DNA of 64,000 nt, taken from JBJYIN01 sp046237015. Its GTDB lineage: Bacteria; Pseudomonadota; Gammaproteobacteria; Enterobacterales; Enterobacteriaceae. The stretch is from assembly GCF_046237015.1 (NCBI RefSeq), contig NZ_JBJYIN010000009.1, forward strand, positions 133,803 through 197,802, read 5' to 3'. Position 1 is the stretch's first letter, and every line of letters starts with the position of its first letter. The notes below the pieces were generated by a model. The model had not been told where the DNA came from and made no database searches. It worked only from the letters and a program-made list of their open reading frames with translations. Positions 7,399-16,237 of the stretch are shown here, piece by piece. The translations under genes and the position numbers were made by a program.

Positions 7399-8436
7399 AT
7401 GATCGTTGCAGGATATTACCAATATCCAGGACAGGCAGCCCGTGAGGCTGCCTCTCTCGATTTGAGCGATAACGGTTCGTTGTTAGTGCTGAAAACCTCG
7501 CAGATGACCATTACCCACCCATTAGAGCAAGTTTCGGTATCTGATGCGTTGGGTTCCATTCCTCTGACGCTGTCATTCTCAGATGGCGGTCGCTTTGTAC
7601 CTGATAACGATTTGGCTTTTCGCTCATGGTATGAAAAGCGTCGTCCGGTAGGGCTGGTTCATCGGCTGGAACGTTATAAGCGCGGAGTGGTATTGACCCT
7701 GCTGGTTACGATTCTAATGGGGTTCAGCTATGTTTATGTTGTGCTGCCTTGGGTCAGTGCAACGATTGCATTACATATTCCCACTGCTGTTGAACAGCAG
7801 CTTGGTAAGCATACGCAGACGTTACTCAAACACGGTGATTTCAAAGCTTCTACGTTATCGTCGGCCCGACAGCAGGAAATACAGCAACTTTTTCAGCAAG
7901 TTATCCCGCCTGAGATGCGTAATGAAAGAACACCACTGCGTCTGGAGTTGATGTCCGCTCCAATTGGGCCGAATGCGTTTATGTTGGCAGATGGCACATT
8001 GATTATCACTGACGACCTGGTCAATCTGGCAAAAGATGACAATGGATTGGCTGCCGTGATGCTGCATGAAATGGGACACCATACGTATCGGCATTCGATG
8101 CGAATGCTAGTGCGCTCTTCGCTGGTGTCATTGACCTTTATGTGGATGACGGGGGATGTCAGCGGGGTGGGGGATACGTTGCTGCAATCGGCTGCATTTG
8201 TGAATGAGCTACAGTTTTCAAGAGGCATGGAGCGCGAAGCCGATAGCTGGGCTATGGATGAAATGCAACGTCAAGGGCGACCGCTTCAGGCGATGCAGGG
8301 GATATATCAGGCGTTGATGAACCACGATCGCAGTGATGAGCATGAATCATTGGAGATTCCCGGCTGGTTAAGTACTCACCCAGATATGCAGGAAAGGCTC
8401 GACACCATCAAGGCGAGAAAAGATCAATTAAATTAG
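7399..8436 (+). CDS. M48-family zinc metalloprotease, membrane-anchored
   Basis: A 345-residue peptidase of the M48 (HtpX/Oma1/BepA-like) family. One membrane helix at about 98-120 divides a small N-terminal domain from the protease domain. The zinc site HEMGHH is at 223-228 and the third ligand is in EREADSWA about 50 residues later. The N-terminal domain (about 90 residues) is not one I recognise. It is placed 9 bases after yjgN and transcribed with it, so the two proteins probably act together at the inner membrane. Ribosome-binding site is poor, consistent with translational coupling. Substrate unknown. Confidence 0.85.
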   Translation: MIVAGYYQYPGQAAREAASLDLSDNGSLLVLKTSQMTITHPLEQVSVSDALGSIPLTLSFSDGGRFVPDNDLAFRSWYEKRRPVGLVHRLERYKRGVVLTLLVTILMGFSYVYVVLPWVSATIALHIPTAVEQQLGKHTQTLLKHGDFKASTLSSARQQEIQQLFQQVIPPEMRNERTPLRLELMSAPIGPNAFMLADGTLIITDDLVNLAKDDNGLAAVMLHEMGHHTYRHSMRMLVRSSLVSLTFMWMTGDVSGVGDTLLQSAAFVNELQFSRGMEREADSWAMDEMQRQGRPLQAMQGIYQALMNHDRSDEHESLEIPGWLSTHPDMQERLDTIKARKDQLN

Positions 8437-8501
8437 CGGGGTTGGTTCCGTCTGTTATCACTGAGGGGGGCGCGTTTCCTTCGAGAAAGCACAATATAGC
8501 G

Positions 8502-9431
8502 CTATCCCTGATGTTTCAGTTTACTTGTGTCGCTCAGAAAGTTGCATAACAGTTTCCAAAAATAATGAGCAGCAGGGGTAAAACGGTGGTCGGAACTCCG
8601 AAGCACATGCCACTGACTTTCTTGTGCAATATGGTGATCAATGGGGATGGCCACCAGTTCTCCCTGGTGCAAATTCGTCTTTACCGTTTGTTCAGTCATA
8701 AAAGCGATGCCCAGCCCGGCACGACTTAAAGCAATCGCACTGGCGAACAAATTACAGCAGTAGGATGGCCTGAAAATCAGCCCTTCATTGCGGAACATTG
8801 ATGTGAGGTACCGCTGTAGCCCGAAGTTATCGCCCATGGCGATCAGCCGGTGTTCGGCGAGTTCCTGGACCGTAACCGTCTTGTAACTGGCAATCGGATG
8901 GTCATGTTTAACAACGGCGCATATTGGCCCCCTGTTGTAACTGTATCGTTTTAATGCTGGTTGCCCGACGGGGCCGAATCCCACGGCCATATCGACTTCT
9001 CCTTTTGCAATTAATTCGATCGATGTTTCCATGTTACCGGACGTAATATCCAGAAAAACATTGGGATATATCCGTGAAAATTCACTGACCACATGAACGA
9101 TGATTTCCTCAACCAAACCTTGCCCGACACGCACGGTGACCGATCCTCCGCGCATGTGGCGCATATCATTTAGCTGCCTTTCCAGTTGATTCCTTCGTTG
9201 CTGGGTTATGGCGTAATCTCCGGCAAGTAACCTGCCTGCTTCGGTTAACACGACATTTCGACCACGTCGTTCCAGCAATGGCATTTGCAAGGTTCTTTCC
9301 AGAAGGGATAGCTGTCGGCTAACAACGGATGGATTCAATCCAAGTACATCAGCCGCCCGACGAATGCCGCCATGCAACCCGACCTCATAGAGATATCTGA
9401 TGGATTTTTCCGGATAGGTGGTCAATGTCAT
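8502..9431 (-). CDS. LysR-family transcriptional regulator
   Basis: A 309-residue LysR-type regulator: N-terminal winged helix (GGIRRAADVLGLNPSVVSRQLSLLE, split here as GGIRRAADVLGLNPSV and SRQLSLLE) and a C-terminal co-inducer domain. Read from ATG 9431, which has AAGGTGA six bases upstream; the frame also opens at a GTG at 9440. It is divergent from the M20 peptidase and DcuC genes and is the obvious candidate regulator for them. A perfect palindrome lies in the shared intergenic region, just upstream of its own start. Confidence 0.85.
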   Translation of the reverse strand: MTLTTYPEKSIRYLYEVGLHGGIRRAADVLGLNPSVVSRQLSLLERTLQMPLLERRGRNVVLTEAGRLLAGDYAITQQRRNQLERQLNDMRHMRGGSVTVRVGQGLVEEIIVHVVSEFSRIYPNVFLDITSGNMETSIELIAKGEVDMAVGFGPVGQPALKRYSYNRGPICAVVKHDHPIASYKTVTVQELAEHRLIAMGDNFGLQRYLTSMFRNEGLIFRPSYCCNLFASAIALSRAGLGIAFMTEQTVKTNLHQGELVAIPIDHHIAQESQWHVLRSSDHRFTPAAHYFWKLLCNFLSDTSKLKHQG

Positions 9432-9442
9432 ATTTTTCACCT

Positions 9443-9467
9443 TATTGTTGCCTTGAAGGCAACAATA
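9443..9467. promoter_or_regulatory. Perfect palindrome, probable LysR-type operator
   Basis: TATTGTTGCC-TTGAA-GGCAACAATA: ten-base arms without mismatch around a 5-base centre. It includes the T-N11-A pattern of LysR sites and lies 12 bases from the LysR start and 79 bases from the M20 peptidase start. Probably used for autoregulation and control of the divergent operon. Confidence 0.6.
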
Positions 9468-9545
9468 ATAGCATATGCGCCTGATTCATTTTCTTTTCGA
9501 TTTCATCACATACTAATCGTCGATAACCCTACGGAGAGTCATGAG

Positions 9546-10679
9546 ATGAAAAGTGTGGTGAATTATCTAGAGCAACATTTTGATTTAATTAAAGAAGATA
9601 TTCAGAAACTGGTTTTGGCAGAATCCCCTTCGACAGATAAAGGCGCGGTCGATCAATGTGGCGACGTTCTGAAACAGATTTTTCAGGAACGCCTTGGCAT
9701 TCAGGCTGAGACAGAGATCCAAGAGACATACGGCAATCAGCTTAAATTTACGCTGGGAGAGGATGGTCCACAGACCACGATTCTAAGCCATTTCGATACC
9801 GTCTGGGACAAGGGGACGCTCTCTCTTCGTGAAGAAGGCGACAAGCTATATGGCCCCGGCATCCTTGATATGAAGGCGGGCCTGATTCAGGCCATCTGGG
9901 CTGTTCGTGCGCTAAAAGTGTCTGGATTACTGTCCGGAAAGCGCATTGTTTTCCTTTGTAATAGTGATGAAGAATTGGGTAGCCCAAGCTCCAGAGATTG
10001 GCTTTCTCGTCACTCAATGGGCTCGGCTCAGGTTCTGGTGGTTGAGCCAGCAACGAGCAATGGTGAGTTGAAGGTCGCTCGCAAGGGCACGGGACGTTAT
10101 CACATCACGATTACTGGGTTGGCAGCCCATGCTGGCAATAATCCCGGAGATGGCATCAGTGCGATCGAAGAAATGGCATTTCAGATTCTGTTCCTGCGCG
10201 ATCTCAATGCTCCAGAGAATGGGACAACCGTCAACGTTGGACTCGTGCGTGGTGGCGGTCGATTGAACGTCGTTGCGGATAATGCCGAACTGGGCATCGA
10301 TACCCGCGTCACGAATGAAAAAGAAGCGCAACGTATCCACGATGCTATCAGTAATCTCTCCCCTCATATCCCAGGTATTCAACTGAAAATAGAAGGGGGA
10401 CAAACGCGTCCACCGATGGAACAGACACCTCAATCGCAGTTAATGCTTAAACGTGCGCAGAACGTTGCCGCAACGCTAGGGTTTTCTGTCGCTGGAAAAG
10501 CTGTCGGTGGGGGGAGCGATGGTAATTTCACGGCGGCCCTTGGTATTCCCACGTTGGATGGGTTGGGTGCCACAGGAAGCGGTATCCATGCACTTCATGA
10601 ACATATCCTGCCTGCCGACATTGTACCGCGCGCCGCGTTGGTTGCCGGAATGTTGCTTGATGAGAACGACGCAAAATGA
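9546..10679 (+). CDS. M20-family metallopeptidase (carboxypeptidase G2-like)
   Basis: A 377-residue cytoplasmic zinc peptidase of family M20, closest in pattern to glutamate carboxypeptidases (CPG2). Metal ligands and catalytic residues are visible in order: SHFDTVWDKG, GPGILDMKAG, NSDEELGS (catalytic Glu and ligand Glu), VEPA, and the C-terminal HALHEH. The dimerisation/lid domain includes GLAAHAGNNPGDG. Start ATG 9546 with GGAGAG 7 bases upstream; the frame is open further upstream but without support. It is followed by a DcuC-family carrier, suggesting import and cleavage of an N-acylated or peptide-linked dicarboxylate such as a glutamyl or aspartyl compound (inference). Confidence 0.85.
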   Translation: MKSVVNYLEQHFDLIKEDIQKLVLAESPSTDKGAVDQCGDVLKQIFQERLGIQAETEIQETYGNQLKFTLGEDGPQTTILSHFDTVWDKGTLSLREEGDKLYGPGILDMKAGLIQAIWAVRALKVSGLLSGKRIVFLCNSDEELGSPSSRDWLSRHSMGSAQVLVVEPATSNGELKVARKGTGRYHITITGLAAHAGNNPGDGISAIEEMAFQILFLRDLNAPENGTTVNVGLVRGGGRLNVVADNAELGIDTRVTNEKEAQRIHDAISNLSPHIPGIQLKIEGGQTRPPMEQTPQSQLMLKRAQNVAATLGFSVAGKAVGGGSDGNFTAALGIPTLDGLGATGSGIHALHEHILPADIVPRAALVAGMLLDENDAK

Positions 10680-10746
10680 TCGCGTTAATGACAGATAAAA
10701 CATCCAGGGCAATGCGTTTCCAGCTTATAAATAGAAGGGCGTTTTT

Positions 10747-12120
10747 ATGACCGCATTTATTATCGCGATTGTTATTACCATCATCGCTGCTTGGTTAATT
10801 ATCAAAAACTATCAGCCTCAGGCGATCTTATTGCTGGCAGGTTTGGCATTACTGACGATCACCGCTGTTTTTTATCCCGAAAACAGTATTCTTTATGGCA
10901 AGGCGAAATCCACAGGATCAACCTGGATGGATATTTTCGCCTTTGTAAAAGGTTCACTTTCTACTCAGGTTGCCGGGATTGGCTTGATCATCATGGCGGC
11001 TGGTGGTTTTGCCAGTTATATGGATCATATCAAGGCCTCCAAAGCCATGGTTGATATTTGTATACGTCCTCTGGAAGTGCTCAAAGCGCCTTATCTGATT
11101 CTGGCTATTGGATATATCTTTGCCCAGTTGCTTCACGTTGCTATTTCAAGCGCCGCCGGGTTGGCGATGCTGCTTTTGGTGACGTTCTTCCCGGTTTTAA
11201 TCCGATTGGGGGTGAGTAAAGCCGCGGCAGCCGCCATGATCGGCATGTGTGCTTTCATGGATCTTGGGCCTGCCGTCGGTACAGCAAATTTGGCGGCAAA
11301 GCATGCGGGCATCGAAACTGCGCTATATTTCGCACATTACCAAATGCCTGTTGCGATTGCGGTGATGATTGTGGTTTCCACTCTGATTTACTTCACTGCA
11401 AAATACTATGATAAGAAAGATGGCCATAAAGTTATTGTCCAGCAGGCCGCCGAGGGAGATAACGAACAGGACAATGTTCCTGCGCCCCGTTTATATGCGC
11501 TTCTGCCTATTTTCCCGGTAATTTTGGTTCTGGTATTTAGCCCATTGGTTATTGACACGGTAAAAGTGGATGTCGTGACGGCGATGGTGGCCGGAACATT
11601 GCTCGCGTTTGTATTCGAATTATGTATCAAACGTAATTTCAAAGAATGTTGTAAAGGTATGCAAGTATTCTTTAAAGGAATGGGCACCATGTTTTCAAGC
11701 ATCGTATCGCTATTAGTTTGTGCTGAAATTTATGCGCAAGGTATGCAGACTATCGGTGCGGTGGATTATTTACTTGATGCTACTCATAAAGCCGGTTTCG
11801 GTTTTACCAGCATGACGATCGTTATGACACTTTTGGTTGGTGTTACGGCGGTTTTAACGGGTTCAGGCGTTGCCGCATTTTTCTCCTTCGCAGGTATGGC
11901 TCAATCAATCGCTGCCAAATTCGGGATGAATGCGGTTCATATGTTGCTCCCCATGCAACTGATGGCAGGAATGGGACGAGCTATTTCACCTGTCGCTGGC
12001 GTGATTATTGCCGTAAGTAAAGCCGGGGAATGTTCACCATTTATGATTGTTCGTCGAACGATGATCCCTGCGCTTGGCGGTATTATTACGATGTTAATAG
12101 CAAGCACTTTATTGTCGTAA
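10747..12120 (+). CDS. DcuC-family C4-dicarboxylate/anion transporter
   Basis: A 457-residue polytopic inner-membrane carrier with about 12 hydrophobic segments. Features fit the DcuC family (C4-dicarboxylate uptake or exchange): GLIIMAAGGFASYMDHIKAS near residue 80-100, HVAISSAAGLAMLLL, and the C-terminal AGMGRAISPVAGVIIAVS. Split-family length for DcuC is about 460. It follows the M20 peptidase by 67 bases on the same strand and is probably in its operon, under the divergent LysR regulator. Actual substrate is unknown. I do not assign dcuC because the context differs from E. coli. Confidence 0.8.
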   Translation: MTAFIIAIVITIIAAWLIIKNYQPQAILLLAGLALLTITAVFYPENSILYGKAKSTGSTWMDIFAFVKGSLSTQVAGIGLIIMAAGGFASYMDHIKASKAMVDICIRPLEVLKAPYLILAIGYIFAQLLHVAISSAAGLAMLLLVTFFPVLIRLGVSKAAAAAMIGMCAFMDLGPAVGTANLAAKHAGIETALYFAHYQMPVAIAVMIVVSTLIYFTAKYYDKKDGHKVIVQQAAEGDNEQDNVPAPRLYALLPIFPVILVLVFSPLVIDTVKVDVVTAMVAGTLLAFVFELCIKRNFKECCKGMQVFFKGMGTMFSSIVSLLVCAEIYAQGMQTIGAVDYLLDATHKAGFGFTSMTIVMTLLVGVTAVLTGSGVAAFFSFAGMAQSIAAKFGMNAVHMLLPMQLMAGMGRAISPVAGVIIAVSKAGECSPFMIVRRTMIPALGGIITMLIASTLLS

Positions 12121-12294
12121 ATAACGATCTTTAAAATGTGAAAAATATGAATCCATGAATGATTTTTATATTCCTAGCCGGGGAGTAAATTATTAATGAA
12201 TTAAAGATATGAGCTATTTTAATGAATCCGATACTGGATTTGTTAGCTTGAATATATTTTTTTTCATTATCCATCAGCGTTAATTAATCGCTCT

Positions 12295-12321
12295 GACTCT
12301 ATATTGAATTAACATAGAGTC
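12295..12321. terminator. Hairpin downstream of the DcuC-family gene
   Basis: GACTCTAT (12295-12302) and ATAGAGTC (12314-12321) form a perfect 8-bp stem in the A/T-rich gap between two convergent genes. No T-run, so a weak terminator candidate. The rest of 12121-12359 shows nothing else. Confidence 0.4.
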
Positions 12322-12359
12322 GGAGTTATCTCAAGGGAAATAGCCTGTGTTTTAGTGGA

Positions 12360-13244
12360 TCACACCGTTTTGATGTAATCCAGAAAAGTCCGCAGCGGGC
12401 TTGGCATATATTGACGATTAGGATAATAGAGCTGCAAGCTAGGACGCTCGGGGAGCCACTCATCCAGTACTTGAACCAGCTTGCCGCTTATAAGATGCGT
12501 TTTCACTTGCTCGTAATAGAGATAACCTAGCCCCACACCGCATTGAACGGCTTCCAGCACTGAGTCCATATCATCCAACACGATATTACCGACAGGAGCC
12601 ACTTCCAGTTTTCCCTCGGGACCTTCAAATTCCCAAAGATACGGGCGACCACTTTGGAAACGAAAAATAATGCTTTGGTGGTTAACCAACTCGCAAGGAT
12701 GTACCGGAGCGGGATGCTGATTTAAATAATCAGGTGTCGCTACCACAACCAATTTGATTTTGGGCCCAATAGGCACGGCAATCATATCTTTTTCAACCGT
12801 GGTATTGAGTCGGATCCCTGCGTCGAATTCTTGCTGGACGATATCGACAAGTTTGTCATCCGTGGTTATCTCCACATTGATATCTGGGTATTGGCGGCTG
12901 AATCCGGCGATAAGCGGGATCAGTACCAAACGTGAAGCGAGTCGCGAAGCGTTGATTTTCAGGGTGCCCATTGGCGTATCACGAAAGCAATTTACCTCGT
13001 CTAGCATGGTATTAATTTCATCGAACGCAGGACGGAGTCGTTCAAACAGATTAAACCCCGCTTCGGTAAGCGATACGCTACGGGTAGTACGATTAAACAG
13101 CCTGATTTTTAGCCGTTGTTCCAGTTGTTTTATGGCGTGGCTAATGGCCGAGGGAGAAAGCCCCAACTCATCACCAGCGGCTCGGAAACTTTTGTGGCGT
13201 GCGACGGCGATAAACGAAGCGAAGTCGGAAAAGTTCAGGCGCAT
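12360..13244 (-). CDS. LysR-family transcriptional regulator
   Basis: A 294-residue LysR-type regulator. Winged-helix segment SFRAAGDELGLSPSAISHAI near residues 20-40, then RLFNRTTRSVSLTEAG, typical of the subgroup that controls adjacent oxidoreductases (CrgA/YafC-like). I take ATG 13244 (MRLNFSDFASF) because AAGGA lies 9 bases upstream; the frame is open to 13274. It is divergent from a flavodoxin-fold oxidoreductase and probably regulates it. Between them TTTACG-N15-CGTAAA (13284-13310) is a possible operator. Confidence 0.82.
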   Translation of the reverse strand: MRLNFSDFASFIAVARHKSFRAAGDELGLSPSAISHAIKQLEQRLKIRLFNRTTRSVSLTEAGFNLFERLRPAFDEINTMLDEVNCFRDTPMGTLKINASRLASRLVLIPLIAGFSRQYPDINVEITTDDKLVDIVQQEFDAGIRLNTTVEKDMIAVPIGPKIKLVVVATPDYLNQHPAPVHPCELVNHQSIIFRFQSGRPYLWEFEGPEGKLEVAPVGNIVLDDMDSVLEAVQCGVGLGYLYYEQVKTHLISGKLVQVLDEWLPERPSLQLYYPNRQYMPSPLRTFLDYIKTV

Positions 13245-13345
13245 TAGTGAAAATCCTTCATTAACCCATTTCAAATACTACGTTTTACGGAATTATCCTC
13301 CCGTCGTAAAGTAAAAGTCACTCCTTAATGAATCTAGGTAACATC

Positions 13346-13945
13346 ATGAAATCAAATAATATGTACATTATATGGACACATCCGCGCAGTGACTCTTTAA
13401 CCGCCCAGGTGGTAAAGGAAATACAGAGTGAAGCCATATATCATGGCATCAATGTTTCCTCTCTTGATCTCTATCGCAGCGGCTTTGATCCAGTATTAAG
13501 AGTAGAAGATGAACCAGATTGGAATAATCCGCAGAAATGCTATTCACCAGAAGTCCATCGATTATTCAATGAATTGGATGACAAAGACAGCCTGGTATTC
13601 GTCTTTCCGGTGTGGTGGTACGGTTTCCCGGCAATGCTTAAAGGCTATTTAGAGCGAGTTTGGAACTATGGTTTAGCCTATGGTGAAGGTTGTAAGCTGA
13701 AGGACAAAAAAATCCGCTGGCTCGCGCTGGTGGGAGGATCGCAAGCCGGATTTATTAAATACGGCTGGGAAAAGAACATGACCGATTACATTCATGGTGG
13801 GATGAACTATCTGGGTGTTAAAGATACAAAAATTGATTTTCTCTATAACACCATCGGCGTAGAGGAGGGGATTAGCGATCGTGAAAGCCATTATCAGACG
13901 TTGTTTAATCAGGCGCGTGGTATTGTGAGCGCCTTGACTGAGTAA
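13346..13945 (+). CDS. NAD(P)H-dependent flavin oxidoreductase (flavodoxin-like fold)
   Basis: A 199-residue protein of the NQO1/MdaB/KefF-like flavodoxin-fold family, expected to bind FMN or FAD and reduce quinones or electrophiles with NAD(P)H. Visible features: beta-1/phosphate-loop region IIWTHPRSDSLTAQV, the flavin-contact segment VFPVWWYGFPAMLKGYLERV, and GGSQAGF. Start ATG 13346 (MKSNNMYII) is favoured by TAGGTAA just upstream; the ATG at 13328 lacks one. Divergent LysR gene is its likely regulator. Followed by a clear terminator. Confidence 0.8.
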   Translation: MKSNNMYIIWTHPRSDSLTAQVVKEIQSEAIYHGINVSSLDLYRSGFDPVLRVEDEPDWNNPQKCYSPEVHRLFNELDDKDSLVFVFPVWWYGFPAMLKGYLERVWNYGLAYGEGCKLKDKKIRWLALVGGSQAGFIKYGWEKNMTDYIHGGMNYLGVKDTKIDFLYNTIGVEEGISDRESHYQTLFNQARGIVSALTE

Positions 13946-13955
13946 GTCTCTTTGC

Positions 13956-13982
13956 AAACGCAGCATCGACAATGCTGCGTTT
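13956..13982 (+). terminator. Terminator of the flavin oxidoreductase gene
   Basis: AAACGCAGCAT (13956-13966), 5-base loop, ATGCTGCGTTT (13972-13982): perfect 11-bp stem ending in T residues, 10 bases after the stop codon. Confidence 0.8.
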
Positions 13983-14079
13983 AATATCGGCATCCTTATG
14001 GAGTGTCCCTTATCCACCAGTACCGCTTTCGGACGTGATTTCAGGTGTCCGCTTTTTCGGATAATCCCGACATGGTTGA

Positions 14080-14301
14080 GCAACGTTTCCGCATACCGGT
14101 TTTCGTGGGCTTGCCCATCGCTCACGCACAACCAACGGTGAAGGATGCACCCGCTCATTAGTACGGGATGATATGCGGGCAATGGGCTTTGATGTAAGCA
14201 AGAAGTTTAGCCGCTGGCTGGACAAGCTGGAAAAGGATGGCCTGATCGCCTTTGAAGGGGAACGGAATAAGGTGGGGGATGTTTATGATCGCTTTCCCTA
14301 G
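14080..14301 (+). pseudogene. Remnant of a gene with a winged-helix-like C-terminus
   Basis: Plus-strand frame ending at TAG 14299-14301 with the C-terminus RDDMRAMGFDVSKKFSRW, LDKLEKDGLIAFEGE and VYDRFP. The alternating charged helix and the 'LDKLEKDGLIAFEG' wing look like a MarR- or replication-initiator-type winged helix. Upstream the frame is cut by TGA at 14077-14079 and there is no start codon with a ribosome-binding site, so it is a truncated relic. I do not recognise the parent family. It lies between a complete gene and hipA, in the decayed island. Confidence 0.35.
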
Positions 14302-14367
14302 TCACTCACCGTTCTATGGCTACCCCTGCCTGAAAGGTGAATTATCTTCAAGACGTTCTTCAATATC

Positions 14368-15702
14368 CTATTTACGGTGCAATTCTTGTAACCGACCACA
14401 CTGTTGTCGCATACCGTCAAAAACACATTCCGCAAGCTCTGGTGGGAATGACTCAGGCAGCAACGCAGATACACGTTCAATAACCTCAGGTGTTCTGGAG
14501 ATAATATCATCCATCATGGCTTCAACCTGTCGTCTGCCCAGACCGGTTAACTCACCTTGCTTGATCCAATGCCGCCGTTGAATTCTGTACAGATGGTAAT
14601 AATTACTGCTACCCCGAACAGCCATTGCCAGCTTGCACTTCTGCCAGGAAATCTGGTTATTACGCGAACCAATGACCGGCCATGCCGATAAAACATCATA
14701 AAGCGGCGTAAGGTGATAACGACCTTGTGGCTCAATAGCGATACTGAAATTTTTGGCGTGCCCATCAGTAGCCGCTATCAGCCAGAAAATAATTTGCGCC
14801 CTGAAAAACTGCGCTTTGTCCTGCTCAGCTTGCTCTGAATGACTCAGTATTTCCATAATATCGGAAATCCCCGGCCCACCATCAGACTGGTATTTTCGTA
14901 GCGGGGAAACACCCAGAGCCTGACACATATCCTCTTGTGGCAAGCGAATGATCCATTGCTGATCGCTTGACCATCTTCTGTCAAAACGCTCAACAACCAA
15001 TACTTTCTGATCTTCAAACTGCGCAATCTGTGTTTTTGCGATAAGAATCCCATATTCCTTAAGGATCAAAGAACATAGCCATTCATTTTCAACCGACGTA
15101 TTCATATCCGCTTGCATATTACCCACCAGCCCGAGTGGTAACTTGAAAATATGCGTCGTAGGGGTACTACCTTCTGGCAAACACCATTGTCCTTCATGCC
15201 AGAGTAAAGCCGTTTTTTCCTGCGCACCGGCAATCGATAAACGTAAATCGTCAGTATCATCCTGCCGGCCTGGCAACAATGCCGCTGTTGTATTACGCAA
15301 TATAGCGGCAATCTCTGCGTCACCAAGCGGACGATACTTTACGGAAAAGAGATCTGTAGGCTCCTCATTACCATTCAGCAACTGTATCGCACCAACACAG
15401 TCTCTCCCCAGCTCAGCCAACAGATCAAAAGGCTCAAGGCTATCAGCGTGGTAACGCGTTGCTAAACGCCTGCGTATACCTTCGCTGTCAGGCAATAAAT
15501 TATCAAAATAGTCGCGTACCACATTGCCACGCCAAAGCTGATTACCGGGGGTGAAAAGCAAAGAAAGCGATAAAGGTCTTCCCTGTTCATCAGCGATCCA
15601 TTCGGGAAGATATTGCAACCTATCTTCGCCTCGGCTCTTTTCCCAGAATCCCACTTGAATTCCATTCATCCATATTGCTAAACGCTGTTGTGTTCGAGGC
15701 AT
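14368..15702 (-). CDS. hipA: HipA-type serine/threonine kinase toxin
   Basis: A 444-residue HipA toxin. E. coli HipA phosphorylates glutamyl-tRNA synthetase, halting translation and raising persistence. Motifs: nucleotide loop SIAGAQEKTALL (156-167), VVERFDRR (237-243), catalytic D313 in DGHAKNFS, and metal-binding YDVLS (335-339). The N-subdomain has WRGNVVRDYFDNLLPDSEGIRRRL. Length (E. coli 440) and all active-site motifs are intact. It lies 4 bases after hipB, so translation is coupled and the antitoxin is made first. Located in the leuX-associated island. Confidence 0.92.
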   Translation of the reverse strand: MPRTQQRLAIWMNGIQVGFWEKSRGEDRLQYLPEWIADEQGRPLSLSLLFTPGNQLWRGNVVRDYFDNLLPDSEGIRRRLATRYHADSLEPFDLLAELGRDCVGAIQLLNGNEEPTDLFSVKYRPLGDAEIAAILRNTTAALLPGRQDDTDDLRLSIAGAQEKTALLWHEGQWCLPEGSTPTTHIFKLPLGLVGNMQADMNTSVENEWLCSLILKEYGILIAKTQIAQFEDQKVLVVERFDRRWSSDQQWIIRLPQEDMCQALGVSPLRKYQSDGGPGISDIMEILSHSEQAEQDKAQFFRAQIIFWLIAATDGHAKNFSIAIEPQGRYHLTPLYDVLSAWPVIGSRNNQISWQKCKLAMAVRGSSNYYHLYRIQRRHWIKQGELTGLGRRQVEAMMDDIISRTPEVIERVSALLPESFPPELAECVFDGMRQQCGRLQELHRK

Positions 15703-15706
15703 AGTG

Positions 15707-16012
15707 TCACCATTTTTCCCGTCTGGCGGGTGAGTCTATTGGCTTTTCTGGCTCTTCCATTGTTGAGGACGACATCGAGAAATGTACTCTTGGTCCAGAA
15801 GACAGCACCACCTCAACTCCCAGAACAGTAAGCACTTTAAACAAGCGCTCAATACTGGCACTTCCAGGATTTGCTTCCAGACGGGCATAGGTTTGCTGTG
15901 TTACACCTAACCTTTCAGACACGTCTTTTTGCGTCATTCCCTTAGCTTTGCGAAAGCCAATCAGCAATGGGCGTAACTGATTCAAGGTTTTCAACGGATA
16001 AACAGTATTCAT
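15707..16012 (-). CDS. hipB: HipB-type antitoxin, XRE-family repressor
   Basis: A 101-residue antitoxin with a helix-turn-helix at about residues 20-75: RKAKGMTQKDVSERLGVTQQTYARLE. HipB dimers bind DNA and HipA, neutralising the kinase and repressing the operon. The C-terminal tail (EEPEKPIDSPARREKW) is probably the flexible degradation-prone part. E. coli HipB has 88 residues. Start ATG 16012 with AAGGG/AAGTG upstream. Regulated by itself through the repeats just upstream. Confidence 0.9.
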   Translation of the reverse strand: MNTVYPLKTLNQLRPLLIGFRKAKGMTQKDVSERLGVTQQTYARLEANPGSASIERLFKVLTVLGVEVVLSSGPRVHFSMSSSTMEEPEKPIDSPARREKW

Positions 16013-16049
16013 AAGGCACTTACCCTTATTTTAGATGCTTATACATACT

Positions 16050-16139
16050 ATAGGCTGTTTTTACATAATACATCCTATAAGCTGTAAAAACAAAATACAT
16101 CAAATAGGCTGTAAAATGACAAAACAGCTTATATGCTGT
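16050..16139. repeat. Four operator repeats at exact 27-bp spacing upstream of hipBA
   Basis: The 9-mer ATA(G/A/T)GCTGT occurs at 16050, 16077, 16104 and 16131, each exactly 27 bp after the last; adjoining bases (TAAAAACAAAATACATC-like) are also partly conserved. The last copy forms a palindrome ACAGC-N6-GCTGT (16124-16139). They fill the hipB promoter region, so they are very probably HipB operators arranged for cooperative binding. Confidence 0.75.
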
Positions 16140-16237
16140 AAAAAGGTAAACTTATAATGGTGGAAGACGATCTGGCGGAAATGATACTTGGGTATTGTGA
16201 ACAGCAGGAAAAATCATCTACATAAGAACAATGAGCG

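Noticed and set aside
13673..14182. 169-codon minus-strand ORF overlapping the oxidoreductase gene
   Set aside because: Most of it is antisense to a clear gene and the sequence has no protein-like pattern.
16157..16225. 22-codon plus-strand ORF after the hip operator
   Set aside because: Starts within the A/T-rich operator without a clear ribosome-binding site; at most a gene relic.
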